Positions 26,397 through 35,067 of a stretch of DNA of 64,000 nucleotides are shown here, piece by piece (position 1 is the stretch's first letter; each line of letters opens with the position of its first letter). The notes beneath the pieces were generated by a model, which saw nothing but the letters and a program-made list of their open reading frames with translations, did not search any database and was not told the DNA's origin. Made by a program: the position numbers and the translations under genes. This DNA comes from Mesorhizobium sp. Root552 (GTDB lineage Bacteria > Pseudomonadota > Alphaproteobacteria > Rhizobiales > Rhizobiaceae). Location: NCBI RefSeq assembly GCF_001427285.1, contig NZ_LMFV01000063.1:37826-101825 (forward strand). The letters run 5' to 3'.

Positions 26397-27926
26397 TTAT
26401 GAGGCCATGCGCTCGGGGCGACCGGTTTCGGGGTCGATGCCATATTCCTTGAGCTTACGGTATAGGGTCGAGCGTCCGATACCGAGTCGGCGCGCGACTT
26501 CGCTCATCTGGCCATTATAGTGGTCGATAGCGAACTTGATCATCTCAAGTTCGACCGACGCAAGCGGGCGCACATTGCCGCGTTCGTCCAGCACTTGCAG
26601 CAGTCCAAACCCGCCTTGCGCGCTACCCGAAACAGCATCATCGTCAACAGCGACAATCGCCGCGCTCGCGGGTTCGTCGTGGGCCGAAGGATCTTCGACT
26701 TTGACTCCGGCAACGGGGCGATCGAGATTGACGGTTCCTTCGACCTGCGCCCGGATCTGAGGGAACTCTTCCTCGGTCAAAACGTCGTCTTCGCACAATA
26801 CGGATGCACGGAAGACCGCGTTTTCCAGCTGCCTGATGTTGCCCGGCCAGTCATAGGCCTGCAGCAGCGCAAGCGCATTTCTGGAAATGCCGCGCAGCCG
26901 CCTTCTGGGATCGGCGGGCGCCACCTTTTCCATGAAATGTTCGACCAGCAACGGAATGTCTTCCTTGCGATCCCTAAGCGGCGGCACGAAAATCGGATAG
27001 ACGTTCAGGCGGTAGAAAAGGTCCTCGCGGAACTTGCCATCCTTGACCTGCTGCAAGAGGTTTCGATGGGTTGCAGAGATCAGCCGGATATCGACCTTCA
27101 CGGTCGCGCGACCGCCGACCGGGTCAACCTCACCATCTTGAACGGCGCGCAGGAGCTTCACCTGAACGTCAAGCGGCAGGTCGCCGATCTCGTCCAGAAA
27201 CAGCGTTCCGCTGTGCGCTTCGACGAATTTGCCGGTGTGCTTATCGGTCGCGCCCGTGAACGAGCCTTTTTCGTGGCCGAACAGGATGCTCTCGACAAGA
27301 TTGTCGGGGATCGCGCCGCAGTTCACAGTAACAAAGGGTCGCGACCGGCGGTCGCTCGTGCCCTGGATGGCTCGCGCCACCAGTTCCTTGCCGACACCGG
27401 ATTCGCCCTCGATCAAAATCGGAATATGCGACGCAGCGGCCTTCTGGCCCAGCCTGATGACACGCTCCATCGTCGGGCTATGCGTGACGAGATCCTTGAA
27501 CGTAAGGGAACCGCTGCCACGCCGCGCGCTGCGCTTCACCTCGCCCTCGACGGCCTCGACCTTGAGCGCATTGGTGATGGCCGTTTGCAACCGGTCAGGA
27601 GAAGCAGGCTTCACCACGAAGTCGAAAGCGCCGTGTCGCATGGCCAGCACGACGGTTTCGATACCGCCTTGTGCAGTCTGGACGATAACCGGAATGGCGA
27701 TGCCTCGTTCGCGCATGGCCTTGAGCACGCCGATGCCGTCAAGCCCGGGCATGGATAGATCAAGGATGACGACCGAGACGTCGCGCGCATTCGGCCCGTC
27801 TATCGCCTGAAGGCCTGCTTCGCCGCCGTCAGCGACAATCGCAGTGTGGCCGAATTTCACCACAGCCGCCTCCAGCAACCTGCGCTGCACCGGATCGTCA
27901 TCGACTATAAGAATGGAACCTGCCAT
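26397..27926 (-). CDS. Sigma-54-dependent response regulator (NtrC family)
   Basis: 509 residues. Receiver domain 1-120 with phospho-acceptor Asp56 in VVILDLSMPGLDG; AAA+ domain about 145-380 with Walker A GESGVGKE; and a Fis-type helix-turn-helix at the C-terminus (MSEVARRLGIGRSTLYRKL). The sigma-54 contact loop reads GSFTGA (residues 221-226) rather than the usual GAFTGA, a tolerated variant. No histidine kinase gene is next to it, so its signal is unknown. It runs in the same direction as the DUF882 gene, with 190 bases between. Confidence 0.93.
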   Translation of the reverse strand: MAGSILIVDDDPVQRRLLEAAVVKFGHTAIVADGGEAGLQAIDGPNARDVSVVILDLSMPGLDGIGVLKAMRERGIAIPVIVQTAQGGIETVVLAMRHGAFDFVVKPASPDRLQTAITNALKVEAVEGEVKRSARRGSGSLTFKDLVTHSPTMERVIRLGQKAAASHIPILIEGESGVGKELVARAIQGTSDRRSRPFVTVNCGAIPDNLVESILFGHEKGSFTGATDKHTGKFVEAHSGTLFLDEIGDLPLDVQVKLLRAVQDGEVDPVGGRATVKVDIRLISATHRNLLQQVKDGKFREDLFYRLNVYPIFVPPLRDRKEDIPLLVEHFMEKVAPADPRRRLRGISRNALALLQAYDWPGNIRQLENAVFRASVLCEDDVLTEEEFPQIRAQVEGTVNLDRPVAGVKVEDPSAHDEPASAAIVAVDDDAVSGSAQGGFGLLQVLDERGNVRPLASVELEMIKFAIDHYNGQMSEVARRLGIGRSTLYRKLKEYGIDPETGRPERMAS

Positions 27927-28065
27927 GAGTGCCCGAAACTATCCGCCCTTGGATTCTCCCCTATGGATCATCTTGGCACAGGGTTCTAAATAAGGTTTCA
28001 AAAAAGCCGGTGAATGAAATCCTTAGGATTTGACCGGCATTCAGCCCATCTCGAAAGGTATTGCG

Positions 28066-29901
28066 ATGCGCACGGTTTCGGATCGACAGTTCGCGGCGGC
28101 CCCTGCCGGACACGCAAGCACCGATCTTGGCGATCTCCCCGAGTGGAATCTGTCCGATCTTTACTCGGGCATGGACGCGCCTGAACTGAAGCGCGATCTG
28201 GACAAGGCGGCGGCCGACGCGGTTGCCTTTGAAACCAGTTGGAAGGGTACTTTGGCCGCCGAGGCAGGGCGCGAGGCCCAGGGCAAGCTCGGTCAGGCGA
28301 TGCGCGAATATGAGGCGCTTGAAGACCTCGTTGGTCGTATCGTCTCATATGCTGGCTTGGTCTATGCGGGAGATACGTCTGATCCGAAACGCGCCAAGCT
28401 TTATGGCGACATCCAGGAAAAGATGACCGATGCCAGCGCGCATCTTCTGTTCTTCGCCCTGGAGTTGAACCAGATCGACGACGGCGTGATTGAGAAGGCG
28501 CTGGCGACGGATGCCACGTTCGGCCACTACAAGCCTTGGATTCTCGATCTCAGGAAAGACAAGCCGTTTCAGCTTGAAGACCGTATTGAGCAACTTTTCC
28601 ATGAGAAATCGATAACGGGGCGCGGGGCCTGGAACCGCCTGTTCGACGAGACGATGACGGACCTGCGCTTCGATATCGATGGCGAAGCGCTCACGCTGGA
28701 ACCGACGCTTAACCGGCTCCAGAATGCGGATGGCGAGGTCCGGCGCAAGGCATCGGAAGCTCTTGCCGCGACCTTTTCGAAGAATATTCGCACCTTCACG
28801 CTGATCACCAACACGCTGTCCAAGGATAAGGAAATTTCCGATCGCTGGCGCGGCTTCGTCGACATCGCCGATTCACGCCACCTCGCCAATCGTGTCGAGC
28901 GCGAGGTGGTGGATGCACTGGCGAGCGCCGTGCGTGATGCCTATCCGCGCCTGTCGCACCGCTACTACGCCATGAAGGCGCGCTGGCTTGGCATGGACGT
29001 CATGAACCATTGGGACCGCAACGCGCCCTTGCCCGAGACCCCTCAGGCCACCATCGAGTGGAGCGATGCCAGGGACACCGTCCTGACCGCCTACAATCGC
29101 TTCTCGCCGCAGATGGCCAACATCGCCCGCACCTTCTTCGACCGCAACTGGATCGACGCGCCGGTGCGGCCCGGCAAGTCGCCCGGCGCCTTCGCGCATC
29201 CCACAGTACCCTCGGTCCATCCCTATGTATTGCTCAACTACATGGGCAAGCCGCGCGATGTGATGACGTTGGCGCATGAGCTGGGTCACGGCGTGCATCA
29301 GGTGCTAGCAGGCGGCCAGGGCACGCTGATGGCCTCGACGCCATTGACGCTTGCCGAAACGGCCTCCGTCTTTGGCGAAATGCTCACCTTCCGCTCGCTG
29401 CTCGACCAGACAAGCGACCGCCGCGAACGCAAGGCAATGCTGGCGCAAAAAGTCGAAGACATGATCAATACGGTCGTGCGCCAGATCGCGTTCTACGAGT
29501 TCGAGCGCAAGGTCCACACCGAGCGCAAGAACGGCGAGCTCACCTCGGACCAGCTTGGCAAGTTCTGGCTGGAAGTTCAGGCCGAAAGCCTCGGGCCGGC
29601 GATCAAGCTGCGCGAAGGCTATGAGACCTTCTGGACCTACATTCCGCATTTCATCCATTCCCCTTTCTACGTCTATGCCTACGCCTTCGGCGATTGCCTC
29701 GTGAACTCGCTCTACGCGGTCTATCAAAACGCCGAGCGCGGTTTCCAGGAGAAGTATTTCGACATGCTGCGCGCAGGTGGCACCAAGCACCATTCGGAAC
29801 TCCTGAAGCCGTTCGGGCTCGATGCAACCGACCCGACTTTCTGGCAGATCGGGCTCGGCGTCATAAGCAACCTCATCGACGAACTGGAAGCGCTGGACTA
29901 A
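28066..29901 (+). CDS. pepF: Oligoendopeptidase, M3 family (PepF-like)
   Basis: 611 residues from ATG 28066 (AAAGG seven bases upstream); an in-frame ATG at 28030 would add 12. The zinc-binding HELGHGVHQ motif lies at about residue 410, followed by the third ligand in LAETASVFGE. M3 enzymes cut short peptides in the cytosol. Length and domain order are typical of the pepF/M3 group. It precedes pabB by 40 bases. Confidence 0.93.
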   Translation: MRTVSDRQFAAAPAGHASTDLGDLPEWNLSDLYSGMDAPELKRDLDKAAADAVAFETSWKGTLAAEAGREAQGKLGQAMREYEALEDLVGRIVSYAGLVYAGDTSDPKRAKLYGDIQEKMTDASAHLLFFALELNQIDDGVIEKALATDATFGHYKPWILDLRKDKPFQLEDRIEQLFHEKSITGRGAWNRLFDETMTDLRFDIDGEALTLEPTLNRLQNADGEVRRKASEALAATFSKNIRTFTLITNTLSKDKEISDRWRGFVDIADSRHLANRVEREVVDALASAVRDAYPRLSHRYYAMKARWLGMDVMNHWDRNAPLPETPQATIEWSDARDTVLTAYNRFSPQMANIARTFFDRNWIDAPVRPGKSPGAFAHPTVPSVHPYVLLNYMGKPRDVMTLAHELGHGVHQVLAGGQGTLMASTPLTLAETASVFGEMLTFRSLLDQTSDRRERKAMLAQKVEDMINTVVRQIAFYEFERKVHTERKNGELTSDQLGKFWLEVQAESLGPAIKLREGYETFWTYIPHFIHSPFYVYAYAFGDCLVNSLYAVYQNAERGFQEKYFDMLRAGGTKHHSELLKPFGLDATDPTFWQIGLGVISNLIDELEALD

Positions 29902-29941
29902 GGAACGGCTTTTCCCGGCAATATCGGCTGGTGCTCCCAAA

Positions 29942-31093
29942 GTGCTTAACTCGCCCTTCGCCCTGTTTCGTGACGACCTTGCCGGACGCGAGGTCCTGTT
30001 CGAGCGGCCCTCGGCCCTCATCACGCCAACCGAGGCGCATGAGTTCGAAGCGGCGTGGGCTGAAGTGCAACAGGCCTATGAAGCCGGCAAATGGCTTGCC
30101 GGCTATTTCTCCTATGAGGCCGGTTACCTGCTCGAGCCCAAGCTTGTGCCGCTTTTGCCCAAGGAGAGGCGAGCGCCGCTTTTCTGCCTCGGCGTCTTCG
30201 ACCAACCGTCCGAACGATTGCCCGTCGCACAGGGCAGCACCGCCACCAACGGCCCGATCTTCGACGCGCGGGCAAGCTGGTCGTTCGATGTCTACCAACC
30301 CAGGTTCAACCGCTTGCATCGGCATATCCGCGAAGGTGATTGCTATCAGGGCAACCTGACCTTCCAGGTCGACGCCCACTGGTCCGGCACGCCGCTGGCC
30401 GCCTTCAACGCCCTCACCGAGCGCCAGCCGGTCCGCTACGGTGCGCTGGTCTCGCTCGGCGATGGCCCCGTCGTCTTGTCCCGCTCGCCCGAACTGTTCT
30501 TCGAGGTTTCCCGCGACGGCATCATAGAAACGCACCCCATGAAGGGCACTGCGCCTCGCGGCGCGACCCCGGAAGAAGACCGCAGGCTCAAGGAGTTCCT
30601 GCGCAACGACGAGAAGAACCAGGCCGAGAACCGGATGATCGTCGACCTTCTGCGCAACGACATTTCCCTGATCAGCGAAGTCGGCAGCCTGGACGTGCCG
30701 GAGCTGTTCCGCATCGAAAGCTACCCGACCGTGCACCAGATGGTGAGCCGCGTGCAGGCAAAACTCCTGCCCGGCCTCTCCATCCGCCAGATTTTCGCGG
30801 CGCTGTTTCCCTGCGGCTCGATCACCGGCGCGCCCAAGATCCGGGCGATGGAGGTGCTGCACGACCTGGAAAGCGGGCCGCGCGACGTCTATTGCGGCGC
30901 CATCGGCTGGATCGCACCCGGCGGCACGATGCGCTTCTCCGTCGCCATCCGCACCATATCGCTCTACCCGAACGGCGAAGCCGTCTACAATGTCGGTGGT
31001 GGCGTCGTGTTCGATTCCACGGCTGAGGAGGAATACAAGGAGTGTCTGCTGAAAGCACGCTTCGCGACGGGAATGCCGCCGGCTTCGACCTGA
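29942..31093 (+). CDS. pabB: Aminodeoxychorismate synthase component I
   Basis: 383 residues from GTG 29942. The chorismate-binding domain is complete: IREGDCYQGNLTF, the Lys in HPMKGTAPRG, KNQAENRMIVDLLRND and FPCGSITGAPKIRAMEV. It converts chorismate to aminodeoxychorismate for folate with ammonia from the PabA partner, which is not here. The next gene, pabC, starts inside its last 52 bases, so the two steps to p-aminobenzoate are coupled. Confidence 0.93.
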   Translation: MLNSPFALFRDDLAGREVLFERPSALITPTEAHEFEAAWAEVQQAYEAGKWLAGYFSYEAGYLLEPKLVPLLPKERRAPLFCLGVFDQPSERLPVAQGSTATNGPIFDARASWSFDVYQPRFNRLHRHIREGDCYQGNLTFQVDAHWSGTPLAAFNALTERQPVRYGALVSLGDGPVVLSRSPELFFEVSRDGIIETHPMKGTAPRGATPEEDRRLKEFLRNDEKNQAENRMIVDLLRNDISLISEVGSLDVPELFRIESYPTVHQMVSRVQAKLLPGLSIRQIFAALFPCGSITGAPKIRAMEVLHDLESGPRDVYCGAIGWIAPGGTMRFSVAIRTISLYPNGEAVYNVGGGVVFDSTAEEEYKECLLKARFATGMPPAST

Positions 31094-31704
31094 TCGAAAC
31101 GCTGCGCTGGGAACCGGACGCCGGTTTCGTCCGGCTGGAGCGGCACCTTGCCCGGCTTTACAATTCGGCTGCGGCGCTCGGCTTCTCGTGCCATCCCGAC
31201 GATATCGGGCAAGCGCTGGGCAGGGTTGTCGCAAATGCCCAGTTCCCCCAGCGCGTGCGGCTCGTCCTGACAAGAGGGGGAACGGCCGACGCCACGGCAC
31301 AGCCGTTCACGCCTTTGGCCGCGGACAAGATCTGGCGCCTGCGTTTTGCCCGCGCGAGGCTGGATTCCAGCGACGCGCTGCTCGCCTACAAGACCACGCG
31401 TCGCCAAATCTATGTTCGCGCCCGGGCCGAACATCTGGCCACGCAGGCCGACGAAGTCTTGCTGATGAACGAGCGCGGCGAAGCCTGCGAAGGCACCATC
31501 ACCAATCTGTTCGTGGATTTCGGCGACGGCGCTCTAGCCACCCCTCGCCTCGACTGCGGTCTCTTGCCGGGCGTTTTACGCGAAGAACTGCTTGAACAGG
31601 CTCGCGCCGTTGAAGCCGTCATCCCCTACGAAGCATTGGCCAATGCCAGGGCGATTTTCGTCGGCAATTCGTTGCGTGGCCTGATCCCCGCAGAACTGGC
31701 CTAA
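31042..31704 (+). CDS. pabC: Aminodeoxychorismate lyase-like class IV aminotransferase
   Basis: 220 residues from GTG 31042, preceded by GAGGAGGAA. It is a class IV PLP protein: LIETLRWEPDAGFVRLERHL at the N-terminus, PLP Lys in LLAYKTTRRQIY, and EVLLMNERGEACEGTITNLF. It is shorter than PabC of E. coli (269 residues) because the C-terminal arm is reduced, as in many Rhizobiales PabC-like proteins. The overlap with pabB supports removal of pyruvate from aminodeoxychorismate. Confidence 0.85.
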   Translation: MSAESTLRDGNAAGFDLIETLRWEPDAGFVRLERHLARLYNSAAALGFSCHPDDIGQALGRVVANAQFPQRVRLVLTRGGTADATAQPFTPLAADKIWRLRFARARLDSSDALLAYKTTRRQIYVRARAEHLATQADEVLLMNERGEACEGTITNLFVDFGDGALATPRLDCGLLPGVLREELLEQARAVEAVIPYEALANARAIFVGNSLRGLIPAELA

Positions 31705-31772
31705 ACGGCATGAATTGCAGCAGCGCCGTCCCCTTGCTATCGACATGGCGCTAAACAACAGCCGGAACCGCC

Positions 31773-32687
31773 TTGGCATCCACTCCCGCCCACACACCCT
31801 ATGATGGTTCGTCCAAGCTCTTTGCCATCGGGTTGAAGCCGCTCGACCTCGACGAATGGATCGAGATCGACGATACGTTCGATTTCCACCTCGCGGAAAA
31901 GCGGCGCATTCATGCCCAATATGGCTCCAGCGTCTTTGTTGAGGAACCGGACACAAGAGCCGCGCAGGCGGAAGTACTCGCCCTGCTTGTCGACCATCTC
32001 CCTGCCCGCCATGCGCAACACTACAAAACCGATGGCGCAAGGCTGACCGTTGCCGGGCAGCCCGAAATCGGTGCCGGTCTGCCGCCGCTCCACATTGCCT
32101 CGCTGCTGGTGCAGGAAGACCTGATCCTGATGCGCAAGAGCGCCGAAGGTTGGCGGCTGGTCGCGGGTGCGTTGTGCTTCCCCTCGTCATGGTCGCTCAC
32201 CGAAAAATTCGGCAAGACGATGCAGGACATCCACATTCCGGTACCGGCTTTCGGCCCCGGCACACGCATGGCCGGCATGATCGAACGCATCTTCGACAAC
32301 TTGGCCGTCGAGTTGCCCGTGGAGCGATACAACTGGTCGATCCAGGCCGGCGACGCCCTCTATCATCCGCTGTCTGACGAGCAGCGCATCGACCGCGCCA
32401 CCATGCGCCCTTCCCGATTCAACGATAAGAACATCAACGCCAGCGCCTTCATCCGGGTCGAGCGGCAGACGTTGAGGAAGCTGCCCGTTTCCGGAGATAT
32501 TCTTTTCACAATCCGCATCTTTCTTGACCCGCTTGCCGTGCTCTCGCGCCATGACGAGCGCAAGCGGATTGCCATCTCCTTCGCTGCGCAATTGGCAGCG
32601 CTGGACGAGGCGCAGCTTGACTATAAAGGTCTGACCGGCGACCGCGACCGGCTTGTTTCCGCACTGGAGCGCCTCGCCGGGCTTTGA
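31773..32687 (+). CDS. DUF3445 protein, heme-dependent oxidative N-demethylase-like
   Basis: 304 residues. Family features are ADM-type GLKPLDLDEWIEID at the start, LVQEDLILMRKSAEGWRLVAG, LCFPSSWSLTEKFGK, and the Arg-containing RVERQTLRKLP. Characterised members bind heme and remove methyl groups from amines such as dimethylamine. The usual partners, a ferredoxin reductase and glutamate dehydrogenase-like genes, are not adjacent, so the substrate is unproved. It begins 68 bases after pabC. Confidence 0.83.
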   Translation: MASTPAHTPYDGSSKLFAIGLKPLDLDEWIEIDDTFDFHLAEKRRIHAQYGSSVFVEEPDTRAAQAEVLALLVDHLPARHAQHYKTDGARLTVAGQPEIGAGLPPLHIASLLVQEDLILMRKSAEGWRLVAGALCFPSSWSLTEKFGKTMQDIHIPVPAFGPGTRMAGMIERIFDNLAVELPVERYNWSIQAGDALYHPLSDEQRIDRATMRPSRFNDKNINASAFIRVERQTLRKLPVSGDILFTIRIFLDPLAVLSRHDERKRIAISFAAQLAALDEAQLDYKGLTGDRDRLVSALERLAGL

Positions 32688-32838
32688 CGCCGAACCGTCC
32701 GCCCCCCGCAACGACCCTCGAAGGGGCGTGATTCCGGCATACGGTTAAATCGAATAAAGCAAAATAATAACAATGAATTAGCTGTTATCCGAACGAACGG
32801 CGCTTCCTTCGCGCGTCAATCGCTCTAGCATATGACAT

Positions 32839-32869
32839 TAAACTATGGTTTAGCCCGCCGTTTGCGGGC
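32839..32869 (+). promoter_or_regulatory. Palindrome and hairpin in the homospermidine synthase leader
   Basis: TAAACTATGGTTTA (32839-32852; 5-base arms around TATG) is followed at once by the hairpin GCCCGC-CGTTT-GCGGGC (32853-32869), ending 43 bases before the start codon. Either may be an operator or leader control. I know no named motif for it. Confidence 0.35.
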
Positions 32870-32912
32870 AGTGCCCTTGGTAACATTTTGCGCGAATGGA
32901 GTTTGCAAAAGA

Positions 32913-34358
32913 ATGGCGAATGAAAAGTGGCCGGTCCACGGTGAGATAACAGGTCCCATTGTCATGATCGGCTTTGGCTCGATCGGACGCGGAACATTGC
33001 CGCTCATCGAGCGTCATTTCAAATTCGACAAATCGCGCATGACCGTCATCGATCCCGATGACGCCAACCGCAAGCTGCTCGACGAGCGCAAGATTGCCTT
33101 CGTGCAGGAAGCGGTGACGAAGAAGAACTACAAGGAATTGCTTGCACCGCTTCTCACCAAGGGCGGCGGGCAAGGCTTCTGCGTCAACCTGTCGGTCGAC
33201 ACCGGTTCCGTCGACCTCATGCGGCTCTGCCGCGAGCTCGGCGTCCTCTACGTCGATACCGTCATCGAACCCTGGCTCGGCTTCTACTTCGACACCGAAG
33301 CGGACAACGCCTCTCGCACCAACTACGCTTTGCGTGAATCGCTGTTGAAGGAAAAAAGCAAGCATCCGGGCGGCACCACCGCCGTGTCCACCTGTGGCGC
33401 CAATCCCGGCATGGTGTCGTGGTTCGTCAAGCAGGCGCTCGTCAACCTCGCCACCGATCTCGGCCTCGATTTCACCCGGCCGGAACAGCATGACCGCGAG
33501 GGCTGGGCCGAACTGATGCAGAAAGCCGGCGTCAAGGGCATCCACATCGCCGAGCGCGATACGCAACGCGCCAAGAACCCGAAGCCGCTGGACGTGTTCT
33601 GGAATACCTGGTCGGTGGAAGGCTTCATCTCGGAGGGCCTGCAGCCTGCGGAACTCGGCTGGGGCACGCACGAGAAGTGGATGCCCAAGAACGCCAAGGA
33701 TCACAAAAGCGGTTGCAAGGCCGGCATCTACCTAGAACAGCCGGGCGCCAACACCCGCGTCCGCAGCTGGTGCCCGACGCCCGGCCCGCAATACGGGTTT
33801 CTCGTCACCCACAACGAAGCGATCTCGATCGCCGACTTCTTCACCGTGCGCGGCAAGAAGGGCAAGGTTCACTACCGCCCGACCTGTCACTATGCCTATC
33901 ATCCGTGCAACGATGCAGTCCTGTCGATGCACGAGATGTTCGGCGCAGCCGGCAAGCCGCAATCCGTGCATCACGTTCTCGACGAAGACGAGCTGGTTGA
34001 CGGCGTCGATGAGCTGGGCGTGCTGCTCTACGGTCACGACAGGAACGCCTACTGGTACGGCTCGCAATTGTCGTTGGCCGAGGCGCGCAAGCTTGCGCCA
34101 TATCAGAACGCCACCGGCCTTCAGGTCACCTCTGCCGTGCTTGCGGGCATGGTATGGGCGCTGGAACACCCAGAAGCCGGCATCGTCGAAGCCGATGAGA
34201 TGGACTATCAGCGCTGCCTGGAAATCCAGTCCGCTTACCTTGGCCCGATGAAGGGCTATTACACGGACTGGACGCCGCTCGATAATCGCCCGGGCTTGTT
34301 CCCGGAAGACATCGACCACAAGAATCCGTGGCAGTTCCGCAACATACTGGTCCGATAG
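32913..34358 (+). CDS. hss: Homospermidine synthase
   Basis: 481 residues from ATG 32913, near the usual 477; the upstream in-frame ATG at 32832 covers the leader hairpin and is less likely. NAD-binding Rossmann start in GPIVMIGFGSIGRGTLPLIE, then DTVIEPWLGFYFDTEADNAS and CGANPGMVSWFVKQAL, all typical. It makes symmetric homospermidine from two putrescine, the major polyamine of many rhizobia. It uses the product of the ornithine decarboxylase encoded 21 kb upstream. Alone in its transcript; a lipoprotein gene follows 82 bases later. Confidence 0.95.
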   Translation: MANEKWPVHGEITGPIVMIGFGSIGRGTLPLIERHFKFDKSRMTVIDPDDANRKLLDERKIAFVQEAVTKKNYKELLAPLLTKGGGQGFCVNLSVDTGSVDLMRLCRELGVLYVDTVIEPWLGFYFDTEADNASRTNYALRESLLKEKSKHPGGTTAVSTCGANPGMVSWFVKQALVNLATDLGLDFTRPEQHDREGWAELMQKAGVKGIHIAERDTQRAKNPKPLDVFWNTWSVEGFISEGLQPAELGWGTHEKWMPKNAKDHKSGCKAGIYLEQPGANTRVRSWCPTPGPQYGFLVTHNEAISIADFFTVRGKKGKVHYRPTCHYAYHPCNDAVLSMHEMFGAAGKPQSVHHVLDEDELVDGVDELGVLLYGHDRNAYWYGSQLSLAEARKLAPYQNATGLQVTSAVLAGMVWALEHPEAGIVEADEMDYQRCLEIQSAYLGPMKGYYTDWTPLDNRPGLFPEDIDHKNPWQFRNILVR

Positions 34359-34439
34359 CGTAGCTCCTACCTCACCTGCACACCTTGCAATCGCCCGGAA
34401 ATCGGGCGATTGAAAGGTTGCGGACCGAGGAGAAAACAC

Positions 34440-34817
34440 ATGAGCATCGCGCAAAAAGTTCTATCAGTCGGCTTGGGTCTGGCGGCCAGCGCTGTGCTCG
34501 CCGCTTGCACGACCAGCGGCCCGTCGGCGCCACCTGTCGCCGCCGCCCCTACAGGGGTCGAAGGTTCATGGATCGACGCCCAGGGCACAGGCTTGTCCAC
34601 GCTCAACGCTGGCACATTCCAGACCGTAGCTACCGACACCGGCCAGAAGCTGTCTGACGGAACCTATACATTGACCGGGCCGACTTCTGTCGAGATCACC
34701 GGAACTTCGCTGATCCGCCAGTCGCCGATCAGCTTCAACTGCTTGCTGGTATCGACCAGCCAGTTGAACTGCACCAGCGCTGCCGGCCAGAACTTTGTTC
34801 TGACGCGTCGCGCCTGA
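34440..34817 (+). CDS. Omp10-like outer-membrane lipoprotein
   Basis: 125 residues from ATG 34440, with GAGGAG upstream. A lipoprotein signal peptide ends in the lipobox AVLAAC (Cys about residue 22). The short beta-rich mature domain (GVEGSWIDAQGTGLSTLNAG, then NCTSAAGQNFVLTRR) matches Omp10 lipoproteins of Brucella and relatives. It is surface or outer-membrane anchored; molecular function is unknown. Confidence 0.85.
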   Translation: MSIAQKVLSVGLGLAASAVLAACTTSGPSAPPVAAAPTGVEGSWIDAQGTGLSTLNAGTFQTVATDTGQKLSDGTYTLTGPTSVEITGTSLIRQSPISFNCLLVSTSQLNCTSAAGQNFVLTRRA

Positions 34818-34833
34818 GCGATGTCAGCGGTAA

Positions 34834-34853
34834 GGGCGCCTCTTTGGGCGCCC
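34834..34853 (+). terminator. Hairpin after the lipoprotein gene
   Basis: GGGCGCC/GGCGCCC with a 6-base loop, starting 17 bases after the stop. No T run follows, so termination is probable but not certain. Confidence 0.5.
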
Positions 34854-35067
34854 TGCCTTCCCGGCAATCGTCCGGGTGCTTCTCCCCCGTAACAATTTGA
34901 ACCTACCCGGCGGGCATCGATCACGGTGCGCTCGTTCAATCGATTCCGCTTGCAACCAAAAATCGGCAATGTGAACATGTCGGGTGCCGACTGTTATATT
35001 GCGGTCAATTAAGGCAGCCAGGATCAGAAACCCAGCGCCGTCGGCCAAGTCCATCCGGGAGAGCATC

